Positions 16,190-23,990 of a stretch of DNA of 40,039 bases are shown one piece after another. Origin of the DNA: an uncultured Sulfuricurvum sp. (lineage in GTDB: Bacteria; Campylobacterota; Campylobacteria; Campylobacterales; Sulfurimonadaceae). The notes under the pieces are model-generated. The model worked only from the letters and a program-made list of their open reading frames with translations. It was not told the origin of the DNA and searched no databases. Every line of letters starts with the position of its first letter. Within the stretch, counting starts at the first letter, position 1. Position numbers and translations under genes: made by a program. Where the stretch lies: the NCBI RefSeq assembly GCF_937936435.1, contig NZ_CALDDG010000122.1:1-40039 (forward strand). Reading direction: 5' to 3'.

Positions 16190-16195
16190 TATAAT
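16190..16195 (+). promoter_or_regulatory. Predicted -10 box for fba
   Basis: TATAAT, 26 bases before the fba ATG, in the 77-bp divergent gap with the M23 gene. On the other strand TAGAAT at 16166-16171 could serve the peptidase gene. Confidence 0.6.
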
Positions 16196-16221
16196 ATCGT
16201 CTATTTTAACAGTGGGGTAAA

Positions 16222-17307
16222 ATGATGTCCGTACATATCTTAGAAGTGATAAAGCCCGGAGTAGTATTCGGCGATGATGTTCAAAAACTATTTGAAATTG
16301 CTAAAGAAGAGGGATTTGCCCTTCCAGCCGTTAACGTTGTCGGTACCGATTCCATCAACGGTGTTTTGGAAGCGGCAAAACTGGTCAATTCTCCCGTCAT
16401 TATTCAGTTTTCAAACGGCGGCGCCAGCTATTACGCCGGAAAAGGGCTCAGTAACGAAAATGAAAAAGCGGCTATCGCCGGAGCGATCAGCGGAGCAATG
16501 CACGTTCATGCCATGGCGGAGCTATACGGTATCCCGGTTATCCTTCATACAGACCATGCCGCACGCAAACTTCTTCCGTGGATCGACGCCCTCCTCGATG
16601 CAGGAGAAAAACACTACGCCCAGTACGGAAAACCCCTTTTCAGTTCCCACATGCTCGACCTCTCCGAAGAGTCTTTGGAAAAAAATGTCGCGACCTGTGT
16701 CGAATACATGAAACGGATGGATAAAATCGGGATGACACTGGAGATCGAACTCGGTGTTACCGGCGGAGAAGAAGACGGTGTAGATAACAGCAGTATCGAT
16801 AATGCCCTTCTCTACACACAGCCTGAGGATGTCGCTTATGCGTATGAGAAGCTCAGTGCGGTAAGCAACCGTTTCACTATCGCCGCATCGTTCGGAAACG
16901 TTCACGGCGTTTATAAGCCCGGCAATGTCGTATTGACTCCGGTCATCCTCAACAACTCCCAAAAATATATTCAAGAAAAATTCCATACCGCTTCGGATAA
17001 ACCCGTGAATTTCGTTTTCCACGGAGGTTCAGGATCGACTCATGCAGAGATCCGTGAAGCAATCAGCTACGGCGTTATTAAAATGAACATCGATACCGAT
17101 ACCCAATGGGCAACCTGGGAAGGGGTCAAAGATTATTATGAAAAATACAAAGATTACCTCCAAGGGCAAATCGGAAATCCAGAGGGGGATGAGAAACCGA
17201 ATAAAAAATATTACGACCCTCGCAAATGGCTCCGTAGCGGTCAAGAAACCTTGATCGCTCGTGTCAAAGCAGCGTTTAACGATCTGAATGCTATTGATAG
17301 AAATTAA
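16222..17307 (+). CDS. fba: Class II (type A) fructose-bisphosphate aldolase
   Basis: Cleaves or forms fructose-1,6-bisphosphate; in an autotroph it would work mainly in gluconeogenesis. The 361-residue sequence follows E. coli FbaA closely over its whole length from memory, including 'LPAVNVVGTDSI', the zinc-binding 'HTDH', 'GGEEDGVDNS', 'ASFGNVHGVYKPGNV', 'FHGGSGST' and 'MNIDTDTQWATWEG'. Two ATGs are adjacent at the start (16222 and 16225); GGGG precedes them. It stands alone, with its own TATAAT box and a hairpin after the stop. Confidence 0.97.
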   Translation: MMSVHILEVIKPGVVFGDDVQKLFEIAKEEGFALPAVNVVGTDSINGVLEAAKLVNSPVIIQFSNGGASYYAGKGLSNENEKAAIAGAISGAMHVHAMAELYGIPVILHTDHAARKLLPWIDALLDAGEKHYAQYGKPLFSSHMLDLSEESLEKNVATCVEYMKRMDKIGMTLEIELGVTGGEEDGVDNSSIDNALLYTQPEDVAYAYEKLSAVSNRFTIAASFGNVHGVYKPGNVVLTPVILNNSQKYIQEKFHTASDKPVNFVFHGGSGSTHAEIREAISYGVIKMNIDTDTQWATWEGVKDYYEKYKDYLQGQIGNPEGDEKPNKKYYDPRKWLRSGQETLIARVKAAFNDLNAIDRN

Positions 17308-17323
17308 AGCTTAGAGGATAAGA

Positions 17324-17346
17324 CGATTTCCCCCAAAGGGAAATCG
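17324..17346. terminator. Shared hairpin between fba and the convergent parvulin gene
   Basis: CGATTTCCC and GGGAAATCG form a perfect 9-bp stem with a 5-base loop, 16 bases after fba and 23 bases after the convergent gene. Neither strand has a long U tract, but the position suits a bidirectional end. Confidence 0.6.
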
Positions 17347-17369
17347 ATAATAAAGCAGAGAAAGAGAGA

Positions 17370-18212
17370 TTATTTAGTATAAGTAATTTTCGCTTTTGCG
17401 CGTAAGTCAGCCATTTTTTTATCCATATAGGCTTTAAATTTATCCATTTTCAACCGTTGTTCGATAAAGTTTTTAACTTCGTCGAATCCAAGTTTTTTCG
17501 CCGCTTTTTTATCTTCGACATAAATAACATGATATCCAAACTGGCTTTGTACCGGAGTAGACGAGATCGTCCCCTCTTTCATCGCGAAAGCGGCATCGTT
17601 AAACGACGGTACCATTTGTCCGCGCGGGAAATAGCCCAAATCCCCGCCTTTAGCCGCACTCGGTCCCGTTGATTTGGCTTTTGCCTGAGCGATAAATTCA
17701 TTTTTGAGTTTGTCGCCTGTCAAATTTTTCATACTTTTGATGATCGCTTGTGCTTCGGCTTCGGTTTTCACCAGAATATGACGCGCATGGATTTTTTCTT
17801 TATCGACAAACTCGTCCGTATTCGCATCAAAATACGCTTTGACCTCTTTAGGATCGACTTTGATCGATTCGAATTGTTGTTGTTCCCAGACTTTGGCTGC
17901 CAACTGCACTTTCAAACGATCGACCAAAGCATCGAATTCTTGTTTGTAATCTTTTGAGTCTAAGACTCCCGTTTTTTGTGCATCGTCATATACGAGTTCT
18001 TGTGCAATCATCCCTTCGATAATGCGCTGGCGCAATTCGTTTTGCTTATCTGCCGGAAGAGAATCAAAACGACCTTGAGTCCCTTCCATCAATACTTTGT
18101 TAACCTCTTCGGATGTGATTTCGTCCCCATTGACGGTTGCTAAAACGCTGGCCGACACGATCGGAGCACTTAATAATAAACCCAAAACCCAAGCGGTGTA
18201 ATATCGCTTCAT
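17370..18212 (-). CDS. Periplasmic peptidyl-prolyl isomerase (PEB4/Cbf2, parvulin type)
   Basis: A 280-residue secreted folding factor. The start at 18212 gives a proper signal peptide (MKRYYTAWVLGLLLSAPIVSA) and has AAGGAT before it; a longer frame would run through the promoter. A SurA-like N-terminal part (about 22-130) leads to a parvulin domain starting at 'KIHARHILVK' and including 'GGDLGYFPRGQMVPSFNDAAF' and 'QSQFGYHVIYVED'. In Campylobacter the homologue PEB4 assists outer-membrane protein assembly and adhesion. It follows the hybrid kinase genes but has its own -10 box. A lysine-rich tail ends the protein. Confidence 0.93.
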   Translation of the reverse strand: MKRYYTAWVLGLLLSAPIVSASVLATVNGDEITSEEVNKVLMEGTQGRFDSLPADKQNELRQRIIEGMIAQELVYDDAQKTGVLDSKDYKQEFDALVDRLKVQLAAKVWEQQQFESIKVDPKEVKAYFDANTDEFVDKEKIHARHILVKTEAEAQAIIKSMKNLTGDKLKNEFIAQAKAKSTGPSAAKGGDLGYFPRGQMVPSFNDAAFAMKEGTISSTPVQSQFGYHVIYVEDKKAAKKLGFDEVKNFIEQRLKMDKFKAYMDKKMADLRAKAKITYTK

Positions 18213-18231
18213 TGTTATCCTTGTGTGTTTA

Positions 18232-18244
18232 CCCCGTAGCGGGG
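18232..18244 (-). other. Small hairpin in the 5' leader of the parvulin gene
   Basis: CCCCG and CGGGG pair around a 3-base loop, 20 bases before the ATG and just after the predicted transcription start. It could protect the mRNA 5' end. No U run follows it. Confidence 0.4.
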
Positions 18245-18260
18245 CAATTTTGATTTCGGC

Positions 18261-18266
18261 ATTATA
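18261..18266 (-). promoter_or_regulatory. Predicted -10 box for the parvulin gene
   Basis: The minus strand reads TATAAT, giving a leader of roughly 40 bases. It lies in the 92-bp gap after the hybrid kinase gene. Confidence 0.55.
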
Positions 18267-18304
18267 ATACATTTGTGAGTATAGTATGCAAAAAACAATC
18301 AATA

Positions 18305-20221
18305 TTAAACGGTATTATTTTGTCGTTTTTGTTGCGCGATTTTTAGATAGCGGTCCATTGTCTGCAACAAGAAATGTTTATCGATCGGTTTAGCCAAGTG
18401 GGCATCCAATCCTGCCGCGACAATCCGTTCCCGATCTCCGATCAACGCATGCGCCGTCAACGCAATGACCGGAACGAATCCGCGGTTATCCCGTTTATCG
18501 ATCTCTTTGATCAATCGGTTCGCCATTAATCCGTCCATCACCGGCATATCGATGTCCATCAATACCAAATCAAACCGTTCTTTGAGATAGGCATCGACTG
18601 CTTTTTGACCGTTATCGACGGCTACGACACGGAAATGCTCCTGTAAAAGAATCGTCTCTAAAAGTTTCAAGTTGATCAGATTGTCCTCGGCGACTAGGAT
18701 TTTAATATTTTCGGCTTTCGGGATAGTCTGTGCTTCAGGGCTATGCGAAATATACTCTTTAGGCATCGTTTTCCAGATCACCGCCAAAGTTTTATGCAGC
18801 GAACTCGGTAAAATAGGCAGTGTCACGATAGAATCGACCGAGTCGATCACTTCGTTTGCCTTTTCGCCGTAGTTCAGCTTCATAATCGGTACGACACACA
18901 GCGTCGGATAGGTAGATTTGATAGCGTCGATCTGTGATTTGGAGACATGAGGGAGATCCAAAAAGAGAACGTCGCTCTCATGCAGCACCGTATTGACAAG
19001 CTCGTGTATCGCCGTGATTTCGACGTTAAAACGTTCCAGATATTTGTACAGCAATGCCCCTTGCGACGAAAGTTGCAACTCCTGTGTGTAAATGACGGCC
19101 CGGGTACCGCTGATAAAATCGAACGTCCCTTCTTCGTTCAGTTGATGCATGACACGAAATGAAAAACGTGACCCTTTGCCGCTCTCGGAAGCCAGCATCA
19201 GATGAGAATCCATCATATCCACATATTTATGACTCAAACTCAAACCGATTCCCAATCCGTCTTTTCCTTTGCGCTGATTCTCCCATGCGGATGCAAAAGG
19301 GCGCAACAAGGTTTTGATTTTCTCGTTTTCGATACCGATCCCCGTATCGTTGACCGCATACTCGACTTCGATAAAATTCGCTTCTTCTTTGACGATCAAA
19401 ATTTCTACTAAAACACGACCGCCCTCTTCGGTAAATTTAATCCCGTTTTGAATCAAATTTCGCAAGATAGCAAGAATTTTATCCTGATCCCCTACCATCG
19501 TCTTCGGCAAATGCGGATCGATGAGAAACATGAGTTCGATCTCTTTGGATAGAGCCAAATCGCAAAACTGCATCGAAAAACTTTCGAATACTTCCATCGG
19601 ATTGAACAATGCGAGATTCGTATGAATGCTTCCGCTTTCAACCTGCATCAGCTCCAACAGATTTTCGATATTTCGCATCATAGACTGTGCGCTTCGACCC
19701 GTCAATTGGACATATTCCTGCTGCCACGAACTGAGAGGACTGCTCTTGAGCAAATCGGTAAATCCGATAATCGCATTCATCGGAGTACGGAACTCATGCG
19801 AGATATTAGTCAAAAATTTCTTTTTAAAATGTTCGAAATAGCGTTCTGCGGCACGTGCACGTTCGATGACGGACGTATCTTTAAAGACGATCCCGATCAA
19901 CGGCGTATCGCCCAACAGTACCGCTTCGGATTTTACTGCGACGTCATATTCTGCCGATGGGGTAAGAATTTTACCTCTGTAATCGCCGGGTTGAGTCAGA
20001 AGAAAAGAAAAATTTACCCCTTGCGGTGCAAACCACGTTTCCACAGGATCAGCATATTCGACTCCATCCACTCCCAACAATTCGATCAGGGCCTCATTAC
20101 AACCGATCACCTTGCCCGATATGTCCGTATAGATAAACGGGTCGCTGTGCAGGTGCCCGCATGATGTTAACAATCCCATCCACTGTGCAAAGTCTTCTGC
20201 AAAATTCTCTGTGTAAACCAT
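18305..20221 (-). CDS. Cytoplasmic hybrid histidine kinase (PAS, HisKA, HATPase, pseudo-receiver, receiver)
   Basis: A 638-residue two-component kinase without membrane helices. A PAS-like domain (about 25-125) precedes the HisKA domain with H142 in 'NISHEFRTPMN'. The ATPase shows an N box ('LIQNGIKF'), a G1 box ('NDTGIGI') and a G2 box ('GLGIGLSLS'). A receiver-like segment follows that lacks the usual motifs (about 385-495). A complete C-terminal receiver has its phospho-acceptor at D556 in 'LVLMDIDMPVMDG' and the conserved Lys in 'AKPI'. The start has AAGGGGCG before it and lies 9 bp after the paralogous kinase gene. The signal and the output partner are unknown; there is no dedicated DNA-binding regulator next to it. 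Confidence 0.94.
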   Translation of the reverse strand: MVYTENFAEDFAQWMGLLTSCGHLHSDPFIYTDISGKVIGCNEALIELLGVDGVEYADPVETWFAPQGVNFSFLLTQPGDYRGKILTPSAEYDVAVKSEAVLLGDTPLIGIVFKDTSVIERARAAERYFEHFKKKFLTNISHEFRTPMNAIIGFTDLLKSSPLSSWQQEYVQLTGRSAQSMMRNIENLLELMQVESGSIHTNLALFNPMEVFESFSMQFCDLALSKEIELMFLIDPHLPKTMVGDQDKILAILRNLIQNGIKFTEEGGRVLVEILIVKEEANFIEVEYAVNDTGIGIENEKIKTLLRPFASAWENQRKGKDGLGIGLSLSHKYVDMMDSHLMLASESGKGSRFSFRVMHQLNEEGTFDFISGTRAVIYTQELQLSSQGALLYKYLERFNVEITAIHELVNTVLHESDVLFLDLPHVSKSQIDAIKSTYPTLCVVPIMKLNYGEKANEVIDSVDSIVTLPILPSSLHKTLAVIWKTMPKEYISHSPEAQTIPKAENIKILVAEDNLINLKLLETILLQEHFRVVAVDNGQKAVDAYLKERFDLVLMDIDMPVMDGLMANRLIKEIDKRDNRGFVPVIALTAHALIGDRERIVAAGLDAHLAKPIDKHFLLQTMDRYLKIAQQKRQNNTV

Positions 20222-20230
20222 CTTCGCCCC

Positions 20231-22177
20231 TTATACTTTGGCGTGCAAATATTTTTGAAGGATGTATTCGAGTTTTTCCCGTGTCAACGGTTTAGAGAGA
20301 TAGTCATCCAATCCTCTGCCCAGAATATATTCCCGATCCCCTTCCATCGCCAATGCCGTCAACGCGATAATAGGCATTTTGCCTATCCGTGCCGGCCCTT
20401 CTTCCGCTTTAATCTCCTGTGTGGCCAGAATACCGTCTTTAATCGGCATATCGATATCCATGAATACGATATCGAACGTATGTGCCCGACACGTTTCAAC
20501 CGCTTCATCCCCGTTTGATACCGCAATGACCGAAATTCCGTACTCTTTTAGGAGCAATTTAATCAGACGCTGATTAATCAGGTTGTCTTCGACCACCAAA
20601 GCGCTGACTCCGCGCTGTATTTGCGGAGCAGAAACGGGAGCTGCCTGAGGAATTGCCAGAATTGCGACCAAATGGTTGAGCAAAGAGGTCGGTAGAAGCG
20701 GTTTGGAGAGGGAATAATCGACGATATGCAGCATCTTCGCCTGAAGCCGTTCATGCTCTTCGAGAAGAAGAATCGTTTTGCACTCCCGCTTGAAATGCGC
20801 AAGCTGGATAGTCCAGTCGCTCTTATCCTGAGAAGCGATCAAATATACCGCTTCGGCATCATTAAAAACCGACTCGTCGATCGTCTGAGTTTTTGTCACA
20901 TTGATACCGAAACTGCGAAGATAGTTTGTCAAATGGTTGGCATCATCGACTTTTTTATCGTCGATCAAAACCACTTTCACGCTATGACCGTTAATCATCT
21001 GCATTGCATGGTCGGAAGACCCCTCTAAAGTCAGGGCAAAACTGAACGATGAGCCTTTCCCCTCGTCACTCGTAATTTTAAGCTCTCCGCCCATGAGTGA
21101 GATAAGTCCGTGAGACAGGCTAAGCCCTACCCCAAGACGATTGTCGGCATGATCGCCGGATACAAACGGACGGGTAATGTAACTAAGGTCGGATTTGCTG
21201 ATCCCTTTTCCGGTGTCTTTTACCGTAAAGCCGATATTGCAGGTACCCGTCGTATTGCGTTTGAGAAGTTTAACCTCAATCGTTATCCGTCCGCCGGAGT
21301 GGGTAAATTTGAGGGCATTGTTAAAAAGATTGTTAATGACCTGTTTGATTTTACGGACATCGCCCGTTACATAAGTCGGCAGTTTCGGATCAATGAAAAA
21401 AAGGATTCCGACCCCTTTGTCCCGACCCATGGAAACGGCTCCGCGAGCCAACTCTTCCATTTCGGAGACGATATTGAATTCACTTTTGCTGATACTTAAA
21501 CGGCCGTTTTGCATTTGTGCCAAATCGAGCAGATTTTCGATATTGGACATCAAATTACGGGCCGATCCTTGTACCGAATGGATATATTCCAGCTGAGTAT
21601 CGGAAGGAGAGGTTTTGGAAAGCAAGTCGACAAACCCTAAAATACCGTTCATCGGCGTTCGAAACTCATGTCCGATATTGGCGAGAAACTTGCTTTTAAG
21701 CTGCTCGACTTTAACCACTTCGGCTTTGAGTTCGACGAGGTTGCTTTGATCTTCCAAACGCAGAAGATACAAGTCGCTTCCCCCCTCTTTTATCAGAGTA
21801 GAGGTCGCCGACATCGTATGCATCACCCCCTCTTGATCAACGATTCCCAACCCGTACCCTTGCGGACAATGTGTCCGGATATAATCAAGCCAACTTTTGT
21901 CGTATTCGGTAAAAACCTCTTCGTCTTCATGGTCAAAAAGTTCGCGGATACTTTCATGATTGTTTCGAAGCTGTTCGATGTTATCCAGCGGAACCAAATC
22001 GAAAAATGCTTTATTTGCGCCGATCCATCCGTTCTCCTTCGTAAAAAAAAGCAACGGATCGTGATCGGTGTCGAGCACCTTGTAAAAAAGCTCTTTGTTA
22101 ATACTTTGCTCACTCTCCGAAGCAAAACGCTGATCGTTCATACCAAAAAAATTTTGAATCACTCGCAATAAGCCCAA
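20231..22177 (-). CDS. Cytoplasmic hybrid histidine kinase, paralogue of its neighbour
   Basis: A kinase with the same architecture as the next gene: PAS-like region, HisKA with His in 'NIGHEFRTPMN' (H170 in the chosen frame), ATPase ('LFNNALKF', 'KDTGKGI', 'GVGLSLS'), a degenerate receiver that has lost its phospho-Asp, and a full receiver ('IVFMDIDMPIKDG', 'LSKPL'). The TTG at 22177 is preferred because AGGGGGAAG lies just before it; an ATG seven codons upstream has no ribosome site. The TACAAT box at 22219-22224 fits either. It heads the two-gene kinase operon. The two kinases look like an old tandem duplication that could form heterodimers or a phosphorelay; this is inference. Confidence 0.92.
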   Translation of the reverse strand: MGLLRVIQNFFGMNDQRFASESEQSINKELFYKVLDTDHDPLLFFTKENGWIGANKAFFDLVPLDNIEQLRNNHESIRELFDHEDEEVFTEYDKSWLDYIRTHCPQGYGLGIVDQEGVMHTMSATSTLIKEGGSDLYLLRLEDQSNLVELKAEVVKVEQLKSKFLANIGHEFRTPMNGILGFVDLLSKTSPSDTQLEYIHSVQGSARNLMSNIENLLDLAQMQNGRLSISKSEFNIVSEMEELARGAVSMGRDKGVGILFFIDPKLPTYVTGDVRKIKQVINNLFNNALKFTHSGGRITIEVKLLKRNTTGTCNIGFTVKDTGKGISKSDLSYITRPFVSGDHADNRLGVGLSLSHGLISLMGGELKITSDEGKGSSFSFALTLEGSSDHAMQMINGHSVKVVLIDDKKVDDANHLTNYLRSFGINVTKTQTIDESVFNDAEAVYLIASQDKSDWTIQLAHFKRECKTILLLEEHERLQAKMLHIVDYSLSKPLLPTSLLNHLVAILAIPQAAPVSAPQIQRGVSALVVEDNLINQRLIKLLLKEYGISVIAVSNGDEAVETCRAHTFDIVFMDIDMPIKDGILATQEIKAEEGPARIGKMPIIALTALAMEGDREYILGRGLDDYLSKPLTREKLEYILQKYLHAKV

Positions 22178-22218
22178 AATTCTTCCCCCTGACCTCATAA
22201 TAGTTATGGAAATCGTTT

Positions 22219-22224
22219 ATTGTA
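22219..22224 (-). promoter_or_regulatory. Predicted -10 box for the hybrid kinase operon
   Basis: The minus strand reads TACAAT here, 41 bases before the preferred TTG start of the first kinase gene. Confidence 0.45.
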
Positions 22225-22264
22225 ACACAAAAACTCCGCACTTATGTTTTTTTTTCGATCATGC

Positions 22265-22270
22265 TACAAT
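22265..22270 (+). promoter_or_regulatory. Predicted -10 box for nth
   Basis: TACAAT, 24 bases before the chosen nth ATG. It lies inside the longest possible frame, which argues for the shorter start. Confidence 0.45.
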
Positions 22271-22294
22271 AGCACCAAAAAACGGATGCAGCGG

Positions 22295-22942
22295 ATGAAA
22301 AAAGCGACCAGAAAAGAGATAGAATCGATTAAATCAGCCCTTTTGGAACGCTACTCCGATGCCGTCACCGAGCTGGACTACACTAACGCCTTCGAGTTGG
22401 TCATCGCCGTCGCACTCTCCGCACAATGTACCGACAAACGGGTCAACCTCATCACTCCGGCTCTATTCGAAGCCTATCCCACTCCAGCTGATTTGGCACG
22501 TGCCGATATCGAAAATATCAAACGGCTCATCCAAAGCTGCTCATTTTTCAATAATAAAGCAATCAATCTTATTGCTATGGCCAAACGGATCGTCGAGGTT
22601 TACGGCGGTGAAGTCCCCCTGGATGAAAAAGAGTTGGTGACGTTGGCGGGTGTCGGTCAGAAAACGGCACATGTTGTTTTGATCGAATACACCGGAGCCA
22701 ATCTGATGGCGGTCGATACCCATGTTTTCCGGGTAAGCCACCGGCTTGGGCTTAGCGACGATTTCAGTGCTATCGAGACGGAAGCGACTTTGGTTAAAAA
22801 ATTTAAAACCAATCTCCATCAGCTTCATCAGGGACTGGTTCTTTTCGGCCGCTATATCTGCACCGCTAAAAATCCGAAATGCGACACCGAGTGTTTCTTG
22901 CGTGAATTCTGTAAAAGTACAGACGGCTTTAAACCCAGATAA
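22295..22942 (+). CDS. nth: Endonuclease III
   Basis: A base-excision repair glycosylase/AP lyase for oxidised pyrimidines. From the ATG at 22295 it is 215 residues, close to E. coli Nth (211). The helix-hairpin-helix 'LAGVGQKTAHVVL' carries the catalytic Lys (K123) and the catalytic Asp is D141 in 'VDTHVFRVSHRLG'. The C-terminal iron-sulfur motif is C189-x6-C196-x3-C200-x5-C206, one residue longer in the middle than the usual x6-x2-x5 spacing. The reading frame is intact through it. It is followed after 15 bp by a small lipoprotein gene with its own -10 box. An ATG nine bases upstream is an alternative start. Confidence 0.95.
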   Translation: MKKATRKEIESIKSALLERYSDAVTELDYTNAFELVIAVALSAQCTDKRVNLITPALFEAYPTPADLARADIENIKRLIQSCSFFNNKAINLIAMAKRIVEVYGGEVPLDEKELVTLAGVGQKTAHVVLIEYTGANLMAVDTHVFRVSHRLGLSDDFSAIETEATLVKKFKTNLHQLHQGLVLFGRYICTAKNPKCDTECFLREFCKSTDGFKPR

Positions 22943-22945
22943 TGG

Positions 22946-22951
22946 TACAAT
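22946..22951 (+). promoter_or_regulatory. Predicted extended -10 box for the small lipoprotein gene
   Basis: TGGTACAAT ends six bases before the ATG, so transcription would start at or next to the first base of the start codon. Confidence 0.45.
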
Positions 22952-22957
22952 AGCCGT

Positions 22958-23176
22958 ATGAAAACGCATACTTTTTTAATCTTGTTTGCCCTCATCGGAT
23001 TGAGCGGATGTTTTAACGACCGCGGCATCAGTCTACGCTACTATAACGACTGTGAAGAGTATTATGACGCACAAGGGTACTATCATAAAAAATGTGATAA
23101 AAACCTAGTGGATTACAAAGAGATCACCGATGCGCTGCAACCGGCTCAGAATCCGGAAAAAGGGAGTGTCCGTTAA
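22958..23176 (+). CDS. Small predicted lipoprotein
   Basis: A 72-residue protein with a lipoprotein signal: a charged start, a hydrophobic core (FLILFALIG) and the lipobox LSGC with the modified Cys at 18. The mature part is about 55 residues, with clustered Tyr and two further Cys (CEEYYDAQGYYHKKC) that might form a disulfide. Its function is unknown. No ribosome site is visible and the -10 box is six bases before the ATG. Its stop overlaps that of the convergent cmoA within the palindrome GTTAAC. Confidence 0.8.
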   Translation: MKTHTFLILFALIGLSGCFNDRGISLRYYNDCEEYYDAQGYYHKKCDKNLVDYKEITDALQPAQNPEKGSVR

Positions 23177-23889
23177 CGGATGGCAATGAAGGTGGCGAAA
23201 TTTGCCCACCGGAACAATACTTCGCAGCTTTTAAATCCGTTATTTTTTACCATTTGCATATTTTCATTCATCGTATAAGGGATTAAAACATTCTCAAGCG
23301 CTTCGCGTTTTTGGACGATTTCGTATTCGCTATACCCTTGTACTTTTTTAAAATCATAGTAACAATCGATCAGCTCTTTGTTTAATTTCGGATCTTCGCT
23401 CACCACTTTTTCGCTAAAAATAAAGACTCCGCCCTCGTTCAAGTTTTCCCCGATAGTGCGTACTAAGCCGTCACGAACCATCGGACGGATGAACTGCAGA
23501 GTATAATTGCTGATAAAAACCTGCGCTTTCTCATATCCGAATGTGAGGATATCCCCCTCAAACAACTCTATCGAAGATCCGTATGCTTCCGTTTTTTTAC
23601 GGGCATGTTCGATCATAGCCGCAGAATTATCAATTCCGATCAATCGTACATTTTCAGTTTTTGCCACCATTCTCTCAATTTCCAATAACAGTGAAGCGGT
23701 CGAACACCCGAGATCGTAGACGATTCCGCCGTTTTCCAACGCATTAATCGCAAAACGGCGGGTCAGAGACTGAGACTCTTTGTAATATGGAACGGAACGG
23801 AGCAGCATATCGTCAAATACGGCGGCGACTTCCGCATCGAATTCAAATTGTTTGGAAATAGGCTTGGTAAAAAGGGTATCGGTTTTCAT
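23173..23889 (-). CDS. cmoA: Carboxy-S-adenosyl-L-methionine synthase
   Basis: Makes carboxy-SAM from SAM and prephenate for the cmo5U wobble modification of tRNA. The 238-residue length and the segments 'FDAEVAAVFDDMLLRSVPYY', 'VYDLGCSTAS' (SAM-binding loop), 'IGIDNSAAM', 'SNYTLQFI' and 'FSEKV' match CmoA well. The partner cmoB is not in the window. No ribosome site stands before the ATG; a TACAAT box ends six bases upstream. It lies downstream of pyk, separated by a long-loop hairpin. Confidence 0.93.
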   Translation of the reverse strand: MKTDTLFTKPISKQFEFDAEVAAVFDDMLLRSVPYYKESQSLTRRFAINALENGGIVYDLGCSTASLLLEIERMVAKTENVRLIGIDNSAAMIEHARKKTEAYGSSIELFEGDILTFGYEKAQVFISNYTLQFIRPMVRDGLVRTIGENLNEGGVFIFSEKVVSEDPKLNKELIDCYYDFKKVQGYSEYEIVQKREALENVLIPYTMNENMQMVKNNGFKSCEVLFRWANFATFIAIR

Positions 23890-23895
23890 ACTGAA

Positions 23896-23901
23896 ATTGT
23901 A
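23896..23901 (-). promoter_or_regulatory. Predicted -10 box for cmoA
   Basis: The minus strand reads TACAAT, then six bases, then the cmoA ATG. The upstream DNA is T-rich (ACTTTCTCCTTTACGC), which suits Campylobacterota promoters. Confidence 0.45.
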
Positions 23902-23916
23902 GCGTAAAGGAGAAAG

Positions 23917-23963
23917 TTTCGAGGGGCGGTATGTGACGAAACAAACACGCAGGCCCCTCGAAA
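23917..23963 (-). terminator. Long-loop hairpin between pyk and cmoA
   Basis: A perfect 11-bp stem (TTTCGAGGGGC / GCCCCTCGAAA) encloses a 25-base loop, 27 bases after the pyk stop. On the minus strand a pyrimidine-rich run (CTTTCTCCTTT) follows. It is probably the pyk terminator; the loop is longer than usual. Confidence 0.55.
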
Positions 23964-23990
23964 GAGGCTAAAGCATTTTTCAGTCCATAT

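Noticed and set aside
17370..18302. A longer start for the parvulin gene
   Set aside because: The extra 30 residues cover a TATAAT promoter and a hairpin and would hide the signal peptide; the ATG at 18212 has a good ribosome site.
22177..22198. The upstream ATG as start of the first hybrid kinase
   Set aside because: It has no ribosome site, whereas the TTG seven codons later follows AGGGGGAAG at good spacing; experimental N-terminal data could still overturn this.
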